NCBI GenBank assembly: GCA_014190355.1
Contig: BJGH01000005.1
Location: forward strand, 46,298-110,297
Length of the DNA stretch: 64,000 bases
Reading direction: 5' to 3'
Source: Alphaproteobacteria bacterium
GTDB taxonomy: Bacteria; Pseudomonadota; Alphaproteobacteria; Rickettsiales; UBA1997
Positions 35,666 through 45,911 of this stretch are shown one piece after another. The first letter of the stretch is position 1; each line of letters begins with the position of its first letter. The notes beneath the pieces were generated by a model, which had not been told where the DNA came from, did no database searches, and saw only the letters and a program-made list of their open reading frames with translations. The translations under genes were made by a program, and so were the position numbers.

Positions 35666-37102
35666 ATGGCAAAAAGAATGATTTTAATTGTTGATGATGA
35701 ACCAACACAACGCAAGATTATCGGAAAATTTATCGATAGTCTTGGACATAACTATTTAGATATGAGTAGCGGTATGGAAGTAGTGGATTTTTTTATGAAT
35801 AAAAAAACCGTTAAGGGAGTTTCATGTAACGAAATTGATGTTATGCTTCTAGATTTATCTATGCCAGATCTTGATGGTTTAGAAGTTTTAAAACAAATAT
35901 CTCCAATTAAAGGAGATTTACAAGTTATTGTCTTAACAGCTAATCAAGATGTTAACTTAGCAATAACGGCAATAAATTATGGAGCAATTGATTATATAGT
36001 TAAAGGTGAAAAAGATATTATTGCTAGAATCACTGCTTCAATTAATAATGCTATTGAAAAGAAAAATTTAAAATACCAAGTGTCACATCTAGCAAGAAAA
36101 GGCAAGGATCAAGTTGCATTTTCTGACATAATCGGGCAAAGTGAATCAATGCTGAATGCCATAAGGCTAGCTAAAAAAGTCACTAATTCAAATATACCAA
36201 TTTTAGTAGAAGGTTCAAATGGTGTTGGAAAAGAAATATTAGCAAGAGCTATTCATGGTTCAAGCAATCGCTCAGGAAAGCCATTTGTTTGCGTTGAATG
36301 TGATTTATTGAAAAATAATACTGTAGAAGAAGAATTATTTGGGTTTGAAGGGCAGATTGCCAGTGGTGCGAGAAATATTGGTAAAGTTGGTGAAGCAAAT
36401 ATGGGAACAATATTTTTCGAAAAAATTGACGCATTAAAAACAGAGGTTCAAGTTAAGATTTTGCGTTTTATGCAAGAAGGGGAATATACACCTGTTGGAG
36501 CAAAAATGCCAATCAGATCAAACGCTCGAGTTATAGCATCATCAACTCGAGATTTAGGAAAACTGGTTTCATTAAAAAAATTTCGCGAAGATTTATATTA
36601 TCGAGTTGCAACATTTCCAATTAAAGTTCCAGATCTCAAAGACCGAGGAGAAGATGATATTCGTTTACTTGCCGAAAACTTTTGTCGTGATTTTAGTATT
36701 AACGAAAATAAAAAAATTAAAGCTATCAGTCAGGATGCTCTTTACTTGCTTTACAATTATGACTGGGAAGATAATGTTAGACAACTTAAGAATTCTGTAT
36801 TTAGAGCGGTAGTTTTATGCGATAGCGATGTTTTGAAACCTGAGCACTTCCCGCAATTGCTTAATAAAGAAAATAATAGTATGACAAAAGCCAAGTCGGC
36901 AATTAAAAAAAATTCAGATGTAAATAGTGAATTGATAGACATTTTTGATGATGAAGGACAGTGTAAAACTATTGATCTAATTGAAGAAGAAATAATTCGA
37001 AGACTCGTAGATATTTATAATGGCAACTTATCTGAAGTCGCAAAACAACTTGATATTGGAAGATCAACAATTTATCGTAAGTTAAAAATAATAAATGAAT
37101 AG
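35666..37102 (+). CDS. NtrX-like response regulator with degenerate sigma-54 AAA+ domain
   Basis: A 478-aa regulator. The receiver domain is complete: acidic pocket VDDEP, phosphoacceptor in LLDLSMPDLDG, then LTANQD and YIVKG. The AAA+ domain keeps a Walker A-like GSNGVGKE and the REDLYYR arginine region. The GAFTGA loop that contacts sigma-54 is replaced around residues 225-235 (EGQIASGA), and Walker B reads GTIFFEKID instead of GTLFLDEI, losing both acidic residues. A Fis-type helix-turn-helix ends the protein (LSEVAKQLDIGRSTIYRKL). I start at the second in-frame ATG, which follows a GGA-containing leader at the right distance. It probably binds DNA without activating sigma-54 polymerase. 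galU begins 9 bp downstream. Confidence 0.88.
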   Translation: MAKRMILIVDDEPTQRKIIGKFIDSLGHNYLDMSSGMEVVDFFMNKKTVKGVSCNEIDVMLLDLSMPDLDGLEVLKQISPIKGDLQVIVLTANQDVNLAITAINYGAIDYIVKGEKDIIARITASINNAIEKKNLKYQVSHLARKGKDQVAFSDIIGQSESMLNAIRLAKKVTNSNIPILVEGSNGVGKEILARAIHGSSNRSGKPFVCVECDLLKNNTVEEELFGFEGQIASGARNIGKVGEANMGTIFFEKIDALKTEVQVKILRFMQEGEYTPVGAKMPIRSNARVIASSTRDLGKLVSLKKFREDLYYRVATFPIKVPDLKDRGEDDIRLLAENFCRDFSINENKKIKAISQDALYLLYNYDWEDNVRQLKNSVFRAVVLCDSDVLKPEHFPQLLNKENNSMTKAKSAIKKNSDVNSELIDIFDDEGQCKTIDLIEEEIIRRLVDIYNGNLSEVAKQLDIGRSTIYRKLKIINE

Positions 37103-37111
37103 AAATAATAT

Positions 37112-37987
37112 ATGAAAAAGGTTAGAACTGCATTATTTCCGGTTGGAGGTCTGGGAACTAGATTTCTTCCTGCAACAAAATCAATGCCTAAAGAAATGAT
37201 GCCAATTGCTAATAAGCCATTAATTCAATATGCTTTTGAAGAAGCGCGAGATGCTGGTATTGAAAAATTTATTTTTATTACTGGAAGAAATAAAAATGCT
37301 ATAAATAATCATTTTGATCATGCTTATGAACTTGAATCTAAGCTTGACGAAAAGAAAAAGGCTAATGAGCTTGACCAAGTAGTTGGTTGGATGCCAGAAG
37401 CTGGACAAATTGCTTTTGTTCGTCAACAAAAACCTCTAGGACTTGGACATGCGGTATGGTGTGCAAGAAATTTTATTGCTGATGATGAACCATTCGTAGT
37501 AATTCTTGCCGATGAAATGATGATGAATAAGCAAGATAATAAGCTAAACTTTTTAGCAAAAATGATAGAATATTTTGAGCTTAAGGGAAGAAACTCTAGT
37601 GTCATTGCCGTTGATGAAATTCCTTTGGTTGATACCAAAAAATACGGAATAATTAAAACTGATGGTTCAGAAAAAATCAGTGATATGGTTGAAAAACCGC
37701 AGTCACAAGATGCGCCATCTCGTTTAGCAATTACTGGTAGGTATATTCTTCAGCCAAAAATTTTTGAATATTTAAGTAAATTTGAAGTAGGTAGTGGAGG
37801 AGAAATTCAGCTTACCGACGCTATGAAAGCAATGTGCAAAGAACATCCATTTTTTTATAAAAAAATTGATGAACAAAGATTTGATTGCGGAAATGTGCTT
37901 GGTTATCTCGAAGCAAATATTGCTTTTGCAATGAATGATGAAATAATAAAAAAAGATCTTAAGGAAATTTTAAAAAAATATCTTTAA
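37112..37987 (+). CDS. galU: UTP-glucose-1-phosphate uridylyltransferase
   Basis: A 291-aa nucleotidyltransferase making UDP-glucose. The N-terminal signature is LFPVGGLGTRFLPATKSMPKEM, followed by IEKFIFITGRNK, KPLGLGHAVWCA, ILADEMM and the metal-site region FDCGNVLGYLEA. It supplies UDP-glucose for LPS core or other glycans, fitting the sugar genes at the right end of the window. It probably shares a transcript with the NtrX-like gene just upstream. Confidence 0.95.
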   Translation: MKKVRTALFPVGGLGTRFLPATKSMPKEMMPIANKPLIQYAFEEARDAGIEKFIFITGRNKNAINNHFDHAYELESKLDEKKKANELDQVVGWMPEAGQIAFVRQQKPLGLGHAVWCARNFIADDEPFVVILADEMMMNKQDNKLNFLAKMIEYFELKGRNSSVIAVDEIPLVDTKKYGIIKTDGSEKISDMVEKPQSQDAPSRLAITGRYILQPKIFEYLSKFEVGSGGEIQLTDAMKAMCKEHPFFYKKIDEQRFDCGNVLGYLEANIAFAMNDEIIKKDLKEILKKYL

Positions 37988-38069
37988 TAACCAAATAAAC
38001 TTATTTAAAGTGTTTAAAACTTATAATAAGTTTATAAGTTAAAAATAATTAATTATTTAATTTTAAATT

Positions 38070-39017
38070 ATGAAAAAAAATGTTGCAATTGTCTTTCCTG
38101 GGCAAGGTTCTCAAATGGTAGGAATGGGTAAAGATTTATTTGAAAAATTTTCTAGTGCTAAAGAAGTTTTTAATGAAGTTGATGAAATTTTGGGATATAA
38201 ATTATCGCAAATTATGTTTAATGGACCAAGTGATGAATTAACAAAAACTCAAAACACCCAACCAGCATTGATGGCAGTTTCAATGGCATTGATAAGAGTT
38301 TTAGAAAAAGACTTTGCAAAAAAATTTAGTGATTTATGTTCATATACAGCAGGTCATTCACTTGGAGAATACAGTGCATTATGTGCTAGCAACTCCTTAA
38401 GTTTAAAGGATACAGCACATCTTTTGCAGATCAGAGGTCAGGCAATGGCAAAATGTGCTGAAAATACCAAGGGAGCTATGTCTGCAATTCTTGGTGTAGA
38501 AATTGACATCGCCAAACAGATAGTTGAAGAAGCTGGTCAAGGTGAAGTATGCCAAATTGCTAATGATAATTCGCTTGGACAAATTGTTATTTCGGGATCA
38601 TTTGATGCAGTTAATCGAGCTAATGAAATTGCTAAAACCAAAGGAGCAAAACGAGCAATTCTTTTACCTGTTAGCGGAGCGTTTCATAGTAAACTGATGT
38701 CACAAGCGCAAGATGTTATGCACCAAGCATTACTGAAAACTAAATTTTCTAATCCTCAAGTTCCTTTGATTGCCAATGTTTCAGCTCAAGTTGTTGAAGA
38801 TTATAATCAAATTATTGAATTATTAACTCAACAAATAACCGGTAGCGTTAGATGGCGTGAAACCATGCTTAAACTTGAAAGTCTTGGCGTTGAAACAGTT
38901 ATTGAAATTGGCTCGGGTAAGGTATTGTCTGGTTTAGTTACCAGAACTTGTCAAAATTTAAAAACTTTATCAATTCAAAATAGTGAAGATCTTGATAATT
39001 TTTTAAAAAATAATTAG
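38070..39017 (+). CDS. fabD: Malonyl-CoA:ACP transacylase
   Basis: A 315-aa acyltransferase loading malonate onto acyl carrier protein for fatty-acid synthesis. It has the entry motif VFPGQGSQMVGMGKDL, a QPALMAVSMA strand, the nucleophile Ser97 in TAGHSLGEYSAL and the catalytic histidine in VSGAFHSKLM. The length is typical. The other fab genes usually next to it (fabG, acpP, fabF) are absent; a hydrolase gene follows after 8 bp. Confidence 0.95.
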   Translation: MKKNVAIVFPGQGSQMVGMGKDLFEKFSSAKEVFNEVDEILGYKLSQIMFNGPSDELTKTQNTQPALMAVSMALIRVLEKDFAKKFSDLCSYTAGHSLGEYSALCASNSLSLKDTAHLLQIRGQAMAKCAENTKGAMSAILGVEIDIAKQIVEEAGQGEVCQIANDNSLGQIVISGSFDAVNRANEIAKTKGAKRAILLPVSGAFHSKLMSQAQDVMHQALLKTKFSNPQVPLIANVSAQVVEDYNQIIELLTQQITGSVRWRETMLKLESLGVETVIEIGSGKVLSGLVTRTCQNLKTLSIQNSEDLDNFLKNN

Positions 39018-39025
39018 AAAAACTA

Positions 39026-40090
39026 ATGGCTGATTTTTTTTTCATACGAGGTTTTAAATCAATTTTAATTATTTTCTTTGTAACATACGCATTATTATTG
39101 ATTTTAATTTATTTTTTTCAAAGAAGTTTACAATATTTTCCAAGTGGATCAGCAACACTACCCAGTGGTTTTGAAGAAGTTAAATTAAAAACCCAAGATG
39201 ATGTTGAAATCATGGTTTGGCAAAAAATTCCTAAAAAATACAAAAAAATTATTGTCTATTTCCATGGTAATGCTGGAAATATTGGCGATAGATCATATCG
39301 ATTGGAAACTTTTATTGAAAAGGGATATGGTATTGTTGGGATTTCATATCGGGGATATTTTGGATCTAAAGGTTCACCTTCACAAATAGGTTTAATTAAT
39401 GATGCTAAAGCAGTGATGCTTTATCTTAATTCAAAGAATATTGCTAAGCAGGATATAATTTTATTTGGAGAATCCATAGGTTCAGGAGTTGTGGTTCAAG
39501 TCGCAGCAAATTATATTTCATCAAATATTTTTAAACAATCAATAAATCAAGTTTTTAGTGGAAAGGAAGAAGACAATAATTTGCAAAGCCAAAAGATTAA
39601 TTTAGTTAATAATTCGTCAAATAATCCCCAAGGTAATATCAATAATTCTCAGCAAATTGATACAAGTTCTGGGTTATCAACAAATAACTCTCAACCAATA
39701 AATACAACTTCGCATAATATTGTAAATCAAATATCTCGAGGTAACTCAACAGAGGTTAAAAATAATAATTTATCTGATCAATTTTATATGGTTGTTCTTG
39801 AATCACCATTTTTTAATATTGAAGAAATTGCTCAAAAAAATTATCCAATTTTGCCAGTTAAATTGATGCTAAAAGATCGATACGACTCTAACTTATTCGC
39901 TGCAAACATCAAATCCCCAGTATTATTTTTTCATGGTGATAAAGATCGTGTTGTTCCAATTGAAAGTGGAAGAAAGTTGTTTTCACTAGTAACCTCTCGA
40001 AAAAAATTTATTGAACTTCAAGGATCTTACCATGTTGATACCAATCCTGATTTCTTAATTGAGCAAATTGAATTATTTTCAACCAAATAA
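39026..40090 (+). CDS. Membrane-anchored alpha/beta hydrolase with Asn-rich insertion
   Basis: A 354-aa protein with an N-terminal membrane helix (SILIIFFVTYALLLILIYFF) and an alpha/beta hydrolase domain of the ABHD13/BEM46 type. The oxyanion segment is VYFHGNAGNIGDR, the nucleophile serine lies in LFGESIGSGVVVQ, the acid in FFHGDKDRVVP and the final histidine in GSYHVDTNPDF. Between the nucleophile helix and the following strand (MVVLESPFF) there is an insertion of about 85 residues rich in Asn, Ser and Gln that homologues lack. The insertion sits on the cap side and could be disordered. Substrate unknown; it follows fabD closely. Confidence 0.85.
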   Translation: MADFFFIRGFKSILIIFFVTYALLLILIYFFQRSLQYFPSGSATLPSGFEEVKLKTQDDVEIMVWQKIPKKYKKIIVYFHGNAGNIGDRSYRLETFIEKGYGIVGISYRGYFGSKGSPSQIGLINDAKAVMLYLNSKNIAKQDIILFGESIGSGVVVQVAANYISSNIFKQSINQVFSGKEEDNNLQSQKINLVNNSSNNPQGNINNSQQIDTSSGLSTNNSQPINTTSHNIVNQISRGNSTEVKNNNLSDQFYMVVLESPFFNIEEIAQKNYPILPVKLMLKDRYDSNLFAANIKSPVLFFHGDKDRVVPIESGRKLFSLVTSRKKFIELQGSYHVDTNPDFLIEQIELFSTK

Positions 40091-40170
40091 TTTTTTCTTT
40101 AAATAATTTAATCTAAAAATTGATTATTAATTTTATTTTTTATCTTCACTAGCTTACAATTTTTAAAAGG

Positions 40171-42072
40171 CTATTTATTGTTTTTTTCTCTAATCTCTTC
40201 TAGTTCAATCCAGCGATTTTCTAATTTTTCAAGTTGAGAGGTATAGTTAGCCAATTCATTACTGATATTGGCAAAATCAACGGGATTGTAGTTTTGGCCA
40301 TTTATTAACTCGTCATTTAAATGGTGAATTTTTTTTGTAAGTTGTGAAATTTTTTCAGTAATTTTCGTTAACTCTAATGACATTTTATAACTAAACTCTT
40401 GATTAATTTGAGGAGTTTTAGGTTCCTTATTTTTCAAGTTGTTTTGAGTTTGAAAATTGTTATTTCTTAGTAAATCTTGATTACTATTGATATTGTTATT
40501 TTTATTTAAAATCTGTTGGTTATTAGTAATAACTTTATTATTTAAATTATTTTTTTCTTTGAATTGTAAATAATCACTATATCCACCATAATGATTAGTC
40601 ACAATAGCATCCCCTTCAAATGCTAAAATACTGGTTGCTACATTATCCAAGAAATCACGATCATGAGATACCACAAGTAAAGTTCCTTGGTAATCTTGAA
40701 GATAATCTTGTAAAATATCGAGTGAATCCATATCCAGATCGTTAGTAGGTTCATCTAAGATCATAAAATTTCCAGGATTTGCTAAAGTTTTTGCTAAGAG
40801 TAAACGATTTTGTTGACCTCCAGATAAGGTTGAAACTTGTGTAAATCTATCATCGGGACTAAATGCAAAATCGCGTAAATATCCACAAATATGACGAGTT
40901 TTATTATTAGCTAATTGAACATAATCTGAGTTGCTATCACATAAAATTTCTTGAACAGATTTATTTGAATTTAGCATACTTCTTGACTGATCAAAATATG
41001 AAAATTGTAGATCTCGAGCCATTTTAATATTGCCACTTGTTGGTTTAATTTCATTGACAATTATTTTTAAAAAAGTTGATTTTCCAGCACCATTTTTGCC
41101 AATTATGCCAATTCTTTCTTGACGCATAATTCTAAGGTTAAGTTTATCAATTATTTTTTTCTCAGGATTGTTTTCAAAATAAAAACTGACATTGTTAAGA
41201 TTCATTATTAATTGGGGTGAATCTTCTGCAAATTCAGGATTAATTAATTTAATTTGCGATTGATTAGCATTGATAATTTTTCTTTGCGAAGAAAGTTTTG
41301 CTTGAAGATCTTTGAGATGATGCAATCTTCCAATATTTCTTTTTCGTCTAGCAGTTACACCAGTCTGAAGCCAAGAGCTTTCAAGTTCAACTTTCTTCTC
41401 AAGATTTTCTAATTCACGATTTTCAAAATCGATGATATTTTGTGACCATTCATCGAAATTTTTATAACCATGATTATTGACTCTGATTTGACCAGCTCTT
41501 ATCCAAAAAACTTTGTTTGAAACTTTTTCTAAAAATTTACGATCATGTGAGATTATGATTAATGCACCTTGAAAGTTTTGCAGGTAATTTTCTAGCCATT
41601 CAATAATTTCAATATCAAGATGGTTAGTAGGTTCGTCCAAAAGCAAAATATCAGGTTCATGAATTAATGCATAAGCTAAATTAACTCTTCGGATTTGTCC
41701 TCCAGAAAGATTTTGGGTTAATAAATTTTTATCAATTTTAAGATTACTGCAAACAATATCGATTAAATATTTTTTATGATCATCCAGTGATAATTTTTGG
41801 GTTATATATTCCTCTATAGTAAGTTCAAAGGGAATTTTTTCATTTTGTTGAAGATAACCCAAAATAGTATTTGGCATTTGAAAACGCTGATTTTCTTCTA
41901 ATTCAAATGTTCCTGCTATGGCATTAAGAAGAGTAGTTTTACCAACTCCATTTTTACCGATCAAACAAACTCGATCTTTAGCAAATAAATGCAAATCTAT
42001 ATTTTCAAATAAAACTTTTTTAGCAAATGAAATTGTTGCTTTTCTTAATGATAATATGGGATGCTTACTCAT
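40171..42072 (-). CDS. uup: ABC-F family ATPase (Uup-like)
   Basis: A 633-aa soluble protein with two ABC ATPase domains. Walker A motifs are GKNGVGKTTLL and GKNGAGKSTFL; signatures are LSGGQIRRVNLAYAL and LSGGQQNRLLLAKTL; Walker B segments are ILLLDEPTNHLD and FMILDEPTNDLD. A linker of about 80 residues joins them, and the C-terminus has a basic coiled-coil-like domain preceded by about 45 Asn/Gln-rich residues. That tail points to Uup rather than EttA. ABC-F proteins act on ribosomes or DNA structures, not in transport. It is a single-gene unit, convergent with the hydrolase upstream in the map. Confidence 0.9.
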   Translation of the reverse strand: MSKHPILSLRKATISFAKKVLFENIDLHLFAKDRVCLIGKNGVGKTTLLNAIAGTFELEENQRFQMPNTILGYLQQNEKIPFELTIEEYITQKLSLDDHKKYLIDIVCSNLKIDKNLLTQNLSGGQIRRVNLAYALIHEPDILLLDEPTNHLDIEIIEWLENYLQNFQGALIIISHDRKFLEKVSNKVFWIRAGQIRVNNHGYKNFDEWSQNIIDFENRELENLEKKVELESSWLQTGVTARRKRNIGRLHHLKDLQAKLSSQRKIINANQSQIKLINPEFAEDSPQLIMNLNNVSFYFENNPEKKIIDKLNLRIMRQERIGIIGKNGAGKSTFLKIIVNEIKPTSGNIKMARDLQFSYFDQSRSMLNSNKSVQEILCDSNSDYVQLANNKTRHICGYLRDFAFSPDDRFTQVSTLSGGQQNRLLLAKTLANPGNFMILDEPTNDLDMDSLDILQDYLQDYQGTLLVVSHDRDFLDNVATSILAFEGDAIVTNHYGGYSDYLQFKEKNNLNNKVITNNQQILNKNNNINSNQDLLRNNNFQTQNNLKNKEPKTPQINQEFSYKMSLELTKITEKISQLTKKIHHLNDELINGQNYNPVDFANISNELANYTSQLEKLENRWIELEEIREKNNK

Positions 42073-42315
42073 GAAATTATTGCTTTCTTAATTTAAAAAA
42101 AGGATTTATAATAAATATCCAATAATATTTTCAATAATTAATGAATCTAGTTGAAAATTCTTCTTAAGGCATTATTTTTTAAAGATCTTGTTTTATAATA
42201 TTTTATATTTTTTCAAACTTCTGAAAACTAATATAAGTTAACAATTCTAAATAATTTTGCTTTAAATATTTTTAAAACAAAATATCAAATAATTTTTATA
42301 AAAATTAAAAAATTT

Positions 42316-43620
42316 ATGTCAAAGAAACCTCTAACTAAAAAAAAAGCTAAGCAAGTTAAAAATAATCTATCGATTAAAAAAAATAATAATTATTTAATAA
42401 CTTCTCAAGGACTAAAAGTCAGTGTTGATACCATGAAAGATGTTGAAAGTGTTGCAATTGGAGTATTTGTAAATACTGGAAGTAGAAATGAAACTAAAGA
42501 GATTAACGGTATTTCGCATTTTCTTGAACACATGGCATTTAAGGGAACCAAAAAAAGATCTGCTCGCCAAATTGCAGAACAATTTGAAAGTATTGGTGGA
42601 AGTATTAATGCTTATACTTCTAGAGAAAAAACCGTATACTATGTAAAAGTTTTAAAAGAACATAGCGAATTTGCTGTAGAATTTTTAGCCGATATTTTAC
42701 AAAATTCAACTTTTGATGAACAAGAATTAGAAAAAGAAAGGGGGGTTATTTTACAAGAGATAGCTATGACCAATGATACCCCTGATGATATAGTTTTTGA
42801 TTATTTTCAAAATACTGCATACCCTAATCAATCTATTGGAAGGTCAATTTTAGGGGAGGTTAAAAATATCAAAAATTTTCAACGTCAGGATTTTGTAAAT
42901 TATGTTAAAAATAACTATAATTTTGCTAATATGGCTGTTGTTGCAAGTGGCAATATTGCTGAACAAGATTTATTAAAATGGAGTGAAAAATATTTTAATA
43001 AATTGGCAAAAAAACAAACTCCAAAATTTTCTTTAGCAAAATATCATGGCGGAGAATTTCGTAAAGAAAAAAAATTAGAGCAAATTAATTTTGTCCTTGG
43101 TTTTGAAGGTTTTTCATATCATCATGAAAATTATTATTTAGCGCAGACTCTAGCAATGATTTTAGGAGGTGGAATGTCTTCAAGGTTATTTCAAGAAGTT
43201 AGAGAAAATAATGGTTTAGCCTATTCAATATATGCTTTTAATAGCTGTTTTTCTGATACAGCAAATTTTGCAATTTATGCAGGAACTACGCCAGAAAAAT
43301 TCAATCAAATGTTAAAGATCATTAAAGAACAATTAAAGAAAATATCTCATAAAATCAACCAAGATGAATTATCAAGAGTTATAACTCAATTTAAGGCTAG
43401 TTTATTAATGGCCAAAGAAAGTACAAGTTCAAGAATGCAAAGACGAGGAACTGATATAATTGCTTTTGATCGTATTGTTACAGATCAAGAAATAATCGGT
43501 GAATTAAACAAAATTACTTTGAAAAAATTAACAAATTTAGCTGAACAAATCTTCAATAGTTCTTTACCAACTCAAGCTATGATAGGAAAAGTAAAAGGTT
43601 TAGATAAATTCGTTTGGTAA
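42316..43620 (+). CDS. M16-family zinc metallopeptidase
   Basis: A 434-aa pitrilysin-type peptidase related to mitochondrial processing peptidase beta. The inverted zinc motif H-x-x-E-H is in GISHFLEHMAFKGTKKRSA (near residues 68-72), with the third ligand expected in the downstream LEKERGVILQEIAM segment, where the Glu pair is visible. Both halves of the clam-shell are present (LGGGMSSRLFQEVRENNGLAYSIYA). It starts after a basic lysine-rich tail of about 25 residues. Alphaproteobacteria, including Rickettsia, keep one such cytosolic or periplasmic peptidase. The 243-bp gap to divergent uup shows only AT-rich sequence. Confidence 0.93.
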   Translation: MSKKPLTKKKAKQVKNNLSIKKNNNYLITSQGLKVSVDTMKDVESVAIGVFVNTGSRNETKEINGISHFLEHMAFKGTKKRSARQIAEQFESIGGSINAYTSREKTVYYVKVLKEHSEFAVEFLADILQNSTFDEQELEKERGVILQEIAMTNDTPDDIVFDYFQNTAYPNQSIGRSILGEVKNIKNFQRQDFVNYVKNNYNFANMAVVASGNIAEQDLLKWSEKYFNKLAKKQTPKFSLAKYHGGEFRKEKKLEQINFVLGFEGFSYHHENYYLAQTLAMILGGGMSSRLFQEVRENNGLAYSIYAFNSCFSDTANFAIYAGTTPEKFNQMLKIIKEQLKKISHKINQDELSRVITQFKASLLMAKESTSSRMQRRGTDIIAFDRIVTDQEIIGELNKITLKKLTNLAEQIFNSSLPTQAMIGKVKGLDKFVW

Positions 43621-43730
43621 ATTTTTTTTAAAGTAATCGTTATTTTTTTGGTGAAGTTAGAAAAGTTGCTTGCAAAAATAATTTTTTTAAGAGAAAAAAA
43701 GATTTATGAAACTAAATAAATATCAATTTT

Positions 43731-45911
43731 ATGCCATATAATCATTCAGCGCTGTCATTTAATTTGGAAAATAATGGCATTGCTAAACTTACTTTTGATT
43801 TACCAAACGAAAAAGTTAATAAACTTTCTAGTCCAGTTTTATTTGAATTAGATGAGATTCTTAATGAAATTGTAAATAATAAAAAAATTAAAATTTTACA
43901 AATTTTGTCAGGAAAAAAAGATAACTTTATCGCAGGGGCTGATATCAATGAAATTAAAGACCTAATTGATGAAAAGGAAGCATTACAAAAAGTTGCACAA
44001 GGTCAAGAAATTTTAACTAAAATTGCTAAATTACCATTTCCAACAATTGCTGTAGTTAATGGATCATGTCTGGGAGGTGGGCTGGAGTTGGCTTTAGCAT
44101 GCCAATATCGTGTTGGGGTAATTGCTAAAAAAACCATTCTTGGCTTACCTGAAGTTAATTTAGGAATTATTCCAGGATTTGGGGGAACGCAAAGACTTCC
44201 TGAATTAGTTGGTTTGGAAGAATCATTGAAGATAATTTTATCTGGTAAGTCGATTGACATCTCCAAGGCATTTAAAATTGGTTTACTTGATATTGCAATT
44301 CATTCTGAGTTTTTAGAAGCTAAGCTTGATGAATTTACTGAGGAAATTTTAAAAAATCCTTTAAAAAATTCATATCTAAATACCCGTAATCAAGCAAAGA
44401 AAAAAAGATTTATTCAAGAAATTTTATTTCTAAAAAAATATCTAATTTTTAGTTATACAAAAAAACAATTATGGGAAAAAACTAAAGGTCATTATTTAGC
44501 ACCTTTTTATGCATTGGAAGTTGTTAAAAGAACCTATCGATCAACATATGGTAATCGAGGTTTTCGCACTGAAAGAGAGGCTTTTAGTGAATTAGTAATT
44601 GGCGAAATTTGTAAAAATTTAATTACCATATTTTTTACTAACGAAGCTTTGAAAAAAGATTACAATAGTGATTTAGTTGGTAAAGATTTTAAGATTGATG
44701 ATTGTGGATTACTTGGAGCAGGAGTGATGGGAGGAGGAATTGCTTGGTTGTTTGCAAATAACGATATTAAAATTCGTATTAAAGATATTTCGCAAAATGC
44801 TATAGCCATTGGTTATAATCAAATTTTAAAAATATTTAATTCTTTAAAAAAAATAAGAAAGCTTAAGACCAATGAAATTAATATGAAAATGGCTAATATT
44901 TCAACTGGTCTTGATTATACTGGTTTTGGTAACTCTGATTTAGTTATTGAAGCTGTTGTTGAAAATATGGCTATTAAACAAAGAACTCTTAATGAAGTTG
45001 AACAATTTGTTAAACCAGATTGTTTAATTGTCTCCAATACTTCATCATTATCGATTACTAAAATGGCAGAGTCTTTGGCTGATCCATCTCGATTTGCAGG
45101 AATGCATTTTTTTAATCCAGTAAATCGTATGCCCTTAGTTGAAATTATTCGTCATCCTTCAACTAATGACGAAACAATTGCTAAATTAGTTAACATTACT
45201 AGAAGCATTGGTAAAACTGCTATTGTTGTCAAAGATGTAGCAGGGTTTTTAGTTAATCGGATACTTTTGCCATATATCCTCGAAGCTACATACATTGCTG
45301 AGCAAGGAGCTGATGTAGTTGAAATCGACAAAGCTCTTGAAAAATTTGGTATGCCTATGGGACCATTTATCCTAGCGGATACAGTAGGTATTGATGTTGG
45401 TGTAAAAGTTATGCATTCTTTGTCACAAGCATATGGTTTGAGAATGCAGATCTCAGAATTGATGAGTGCTTTTGATAATCAAAAAGAATTGCTTGGTAAG
45501 AAAACTAACAAAGGCTTTTATCTTCACGAGTCTCAAAAATCTCAAAGAAAGCCAAAATATAATCCGCAAATTGATAATATTTTAAAGCAGGTTCGTAAAA
45601 AAAATAAAGATATTATGAGCGATTTTAGTGAGGAAGAAATTGTTGAAAGATGTATGTTAGTCATGATAAATGAATCAGCAAAATGTTTAGATGAAGGAGT
45701 AGTAAAAAATGCTAATTATCTTGATATGGCGATGATCATGGGCGCTGGTTTTCCAGCATTTCGAGGGGGAATCTTAAGATATGCGGATAAAATTGGTATA
45801 AATTATATTGTTGATAAATTACAAAAATTAGAAAGTCAATTTGGTCAACGTTATCAAGTTAGTCAATTATTAATCAATAAAGCTAACTTCCAACAAAAAT
45901 TTTATTCATGA
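43731..45911 (+). CDS. fadJ: Fatty-acid oxidation multienzyme (enoyl-CoA hydratase / 3-hydroxyacyl-CoA dehydrogenase)
   Basis: A 726-aa FadJ/FadB-type alpha subunit. The N-terminal crotonase domain shows FIAGADINEIK, GSCLGGGLELALACQYR and LPEVNLGIIPGFGGTQRLPEL. The NAD-binding dehydrogenase domain starts near residue 325 with LLGAGVMGGGIAWLFA and continues with SNTSSLSI, GMHFFNPVNRMPLVEII and GFLVNRILLPYILEA. It performs hydration and oxidation in beta-oxidation. The thiolase partner gene is not adjacent. ruvC overlaps its stop by 4 bp. FadJ and FadB cannot be told apart here. Confidence 0.93.
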   Translation: MPYNHSALSFNLENNGIAKLTFDLPNEKVNKLSSPVLFELDEILNEIVNNKKIKILQILSGKKDNFIAGADINEIKDLIDEKEALQKVAQGQEILTKIAKLPFPTIAVVNGSCLGGGLELALACQYRVGVIAKKTILGLPEVNLGIIPGFGGTQRLPELVGLEESLKIILSGKSIDISKAFKIGLLDIAIHSEFLEAKLDEFTEEILKNPLKNSYLNTRNQAKKKRFIQEILFLKKYLIFSYTKKQLWEKTKGHYLAPFYALEVVKRTYRSTYGNRGFRTEREAFSELVIGEICKNLITIFFTNEALKKDYNSDLVGKDFKIDDCGLLGAGVMGGGIAWLFANNDIKIRIKDISQNAIAIGYNQILKIFNSLKKIRKLKTNEINMKMANISTGLDYTGFGNSDLVIEAVVENMAIKQRTLNEVEQFVKPDCLIVSNTSSLSITKMAESLADPSRFAGMHFFNPVNRMPLVEIIRHPSTNDETIAKLVNITRSIGKTAIVVKDVAGFLVNRILLPYILEATYIAEQGADVVEIDKALEKFGMPMGPFILADTVGIDVGVKVMHSLSQAYGLRMQISELMSAFDNQKELLGKKTNKGFYLHESQKSQRKPKYNPQIDNILKQVRKKNKDIMSDFSEEEIVERCMLVMINESAKCLDEGVVKNANYLDMAMIMGAGFPAFRGGILRYADKIGINYIVDKLQKLESQFGQRYQVSQLLINKANFQQKFYS

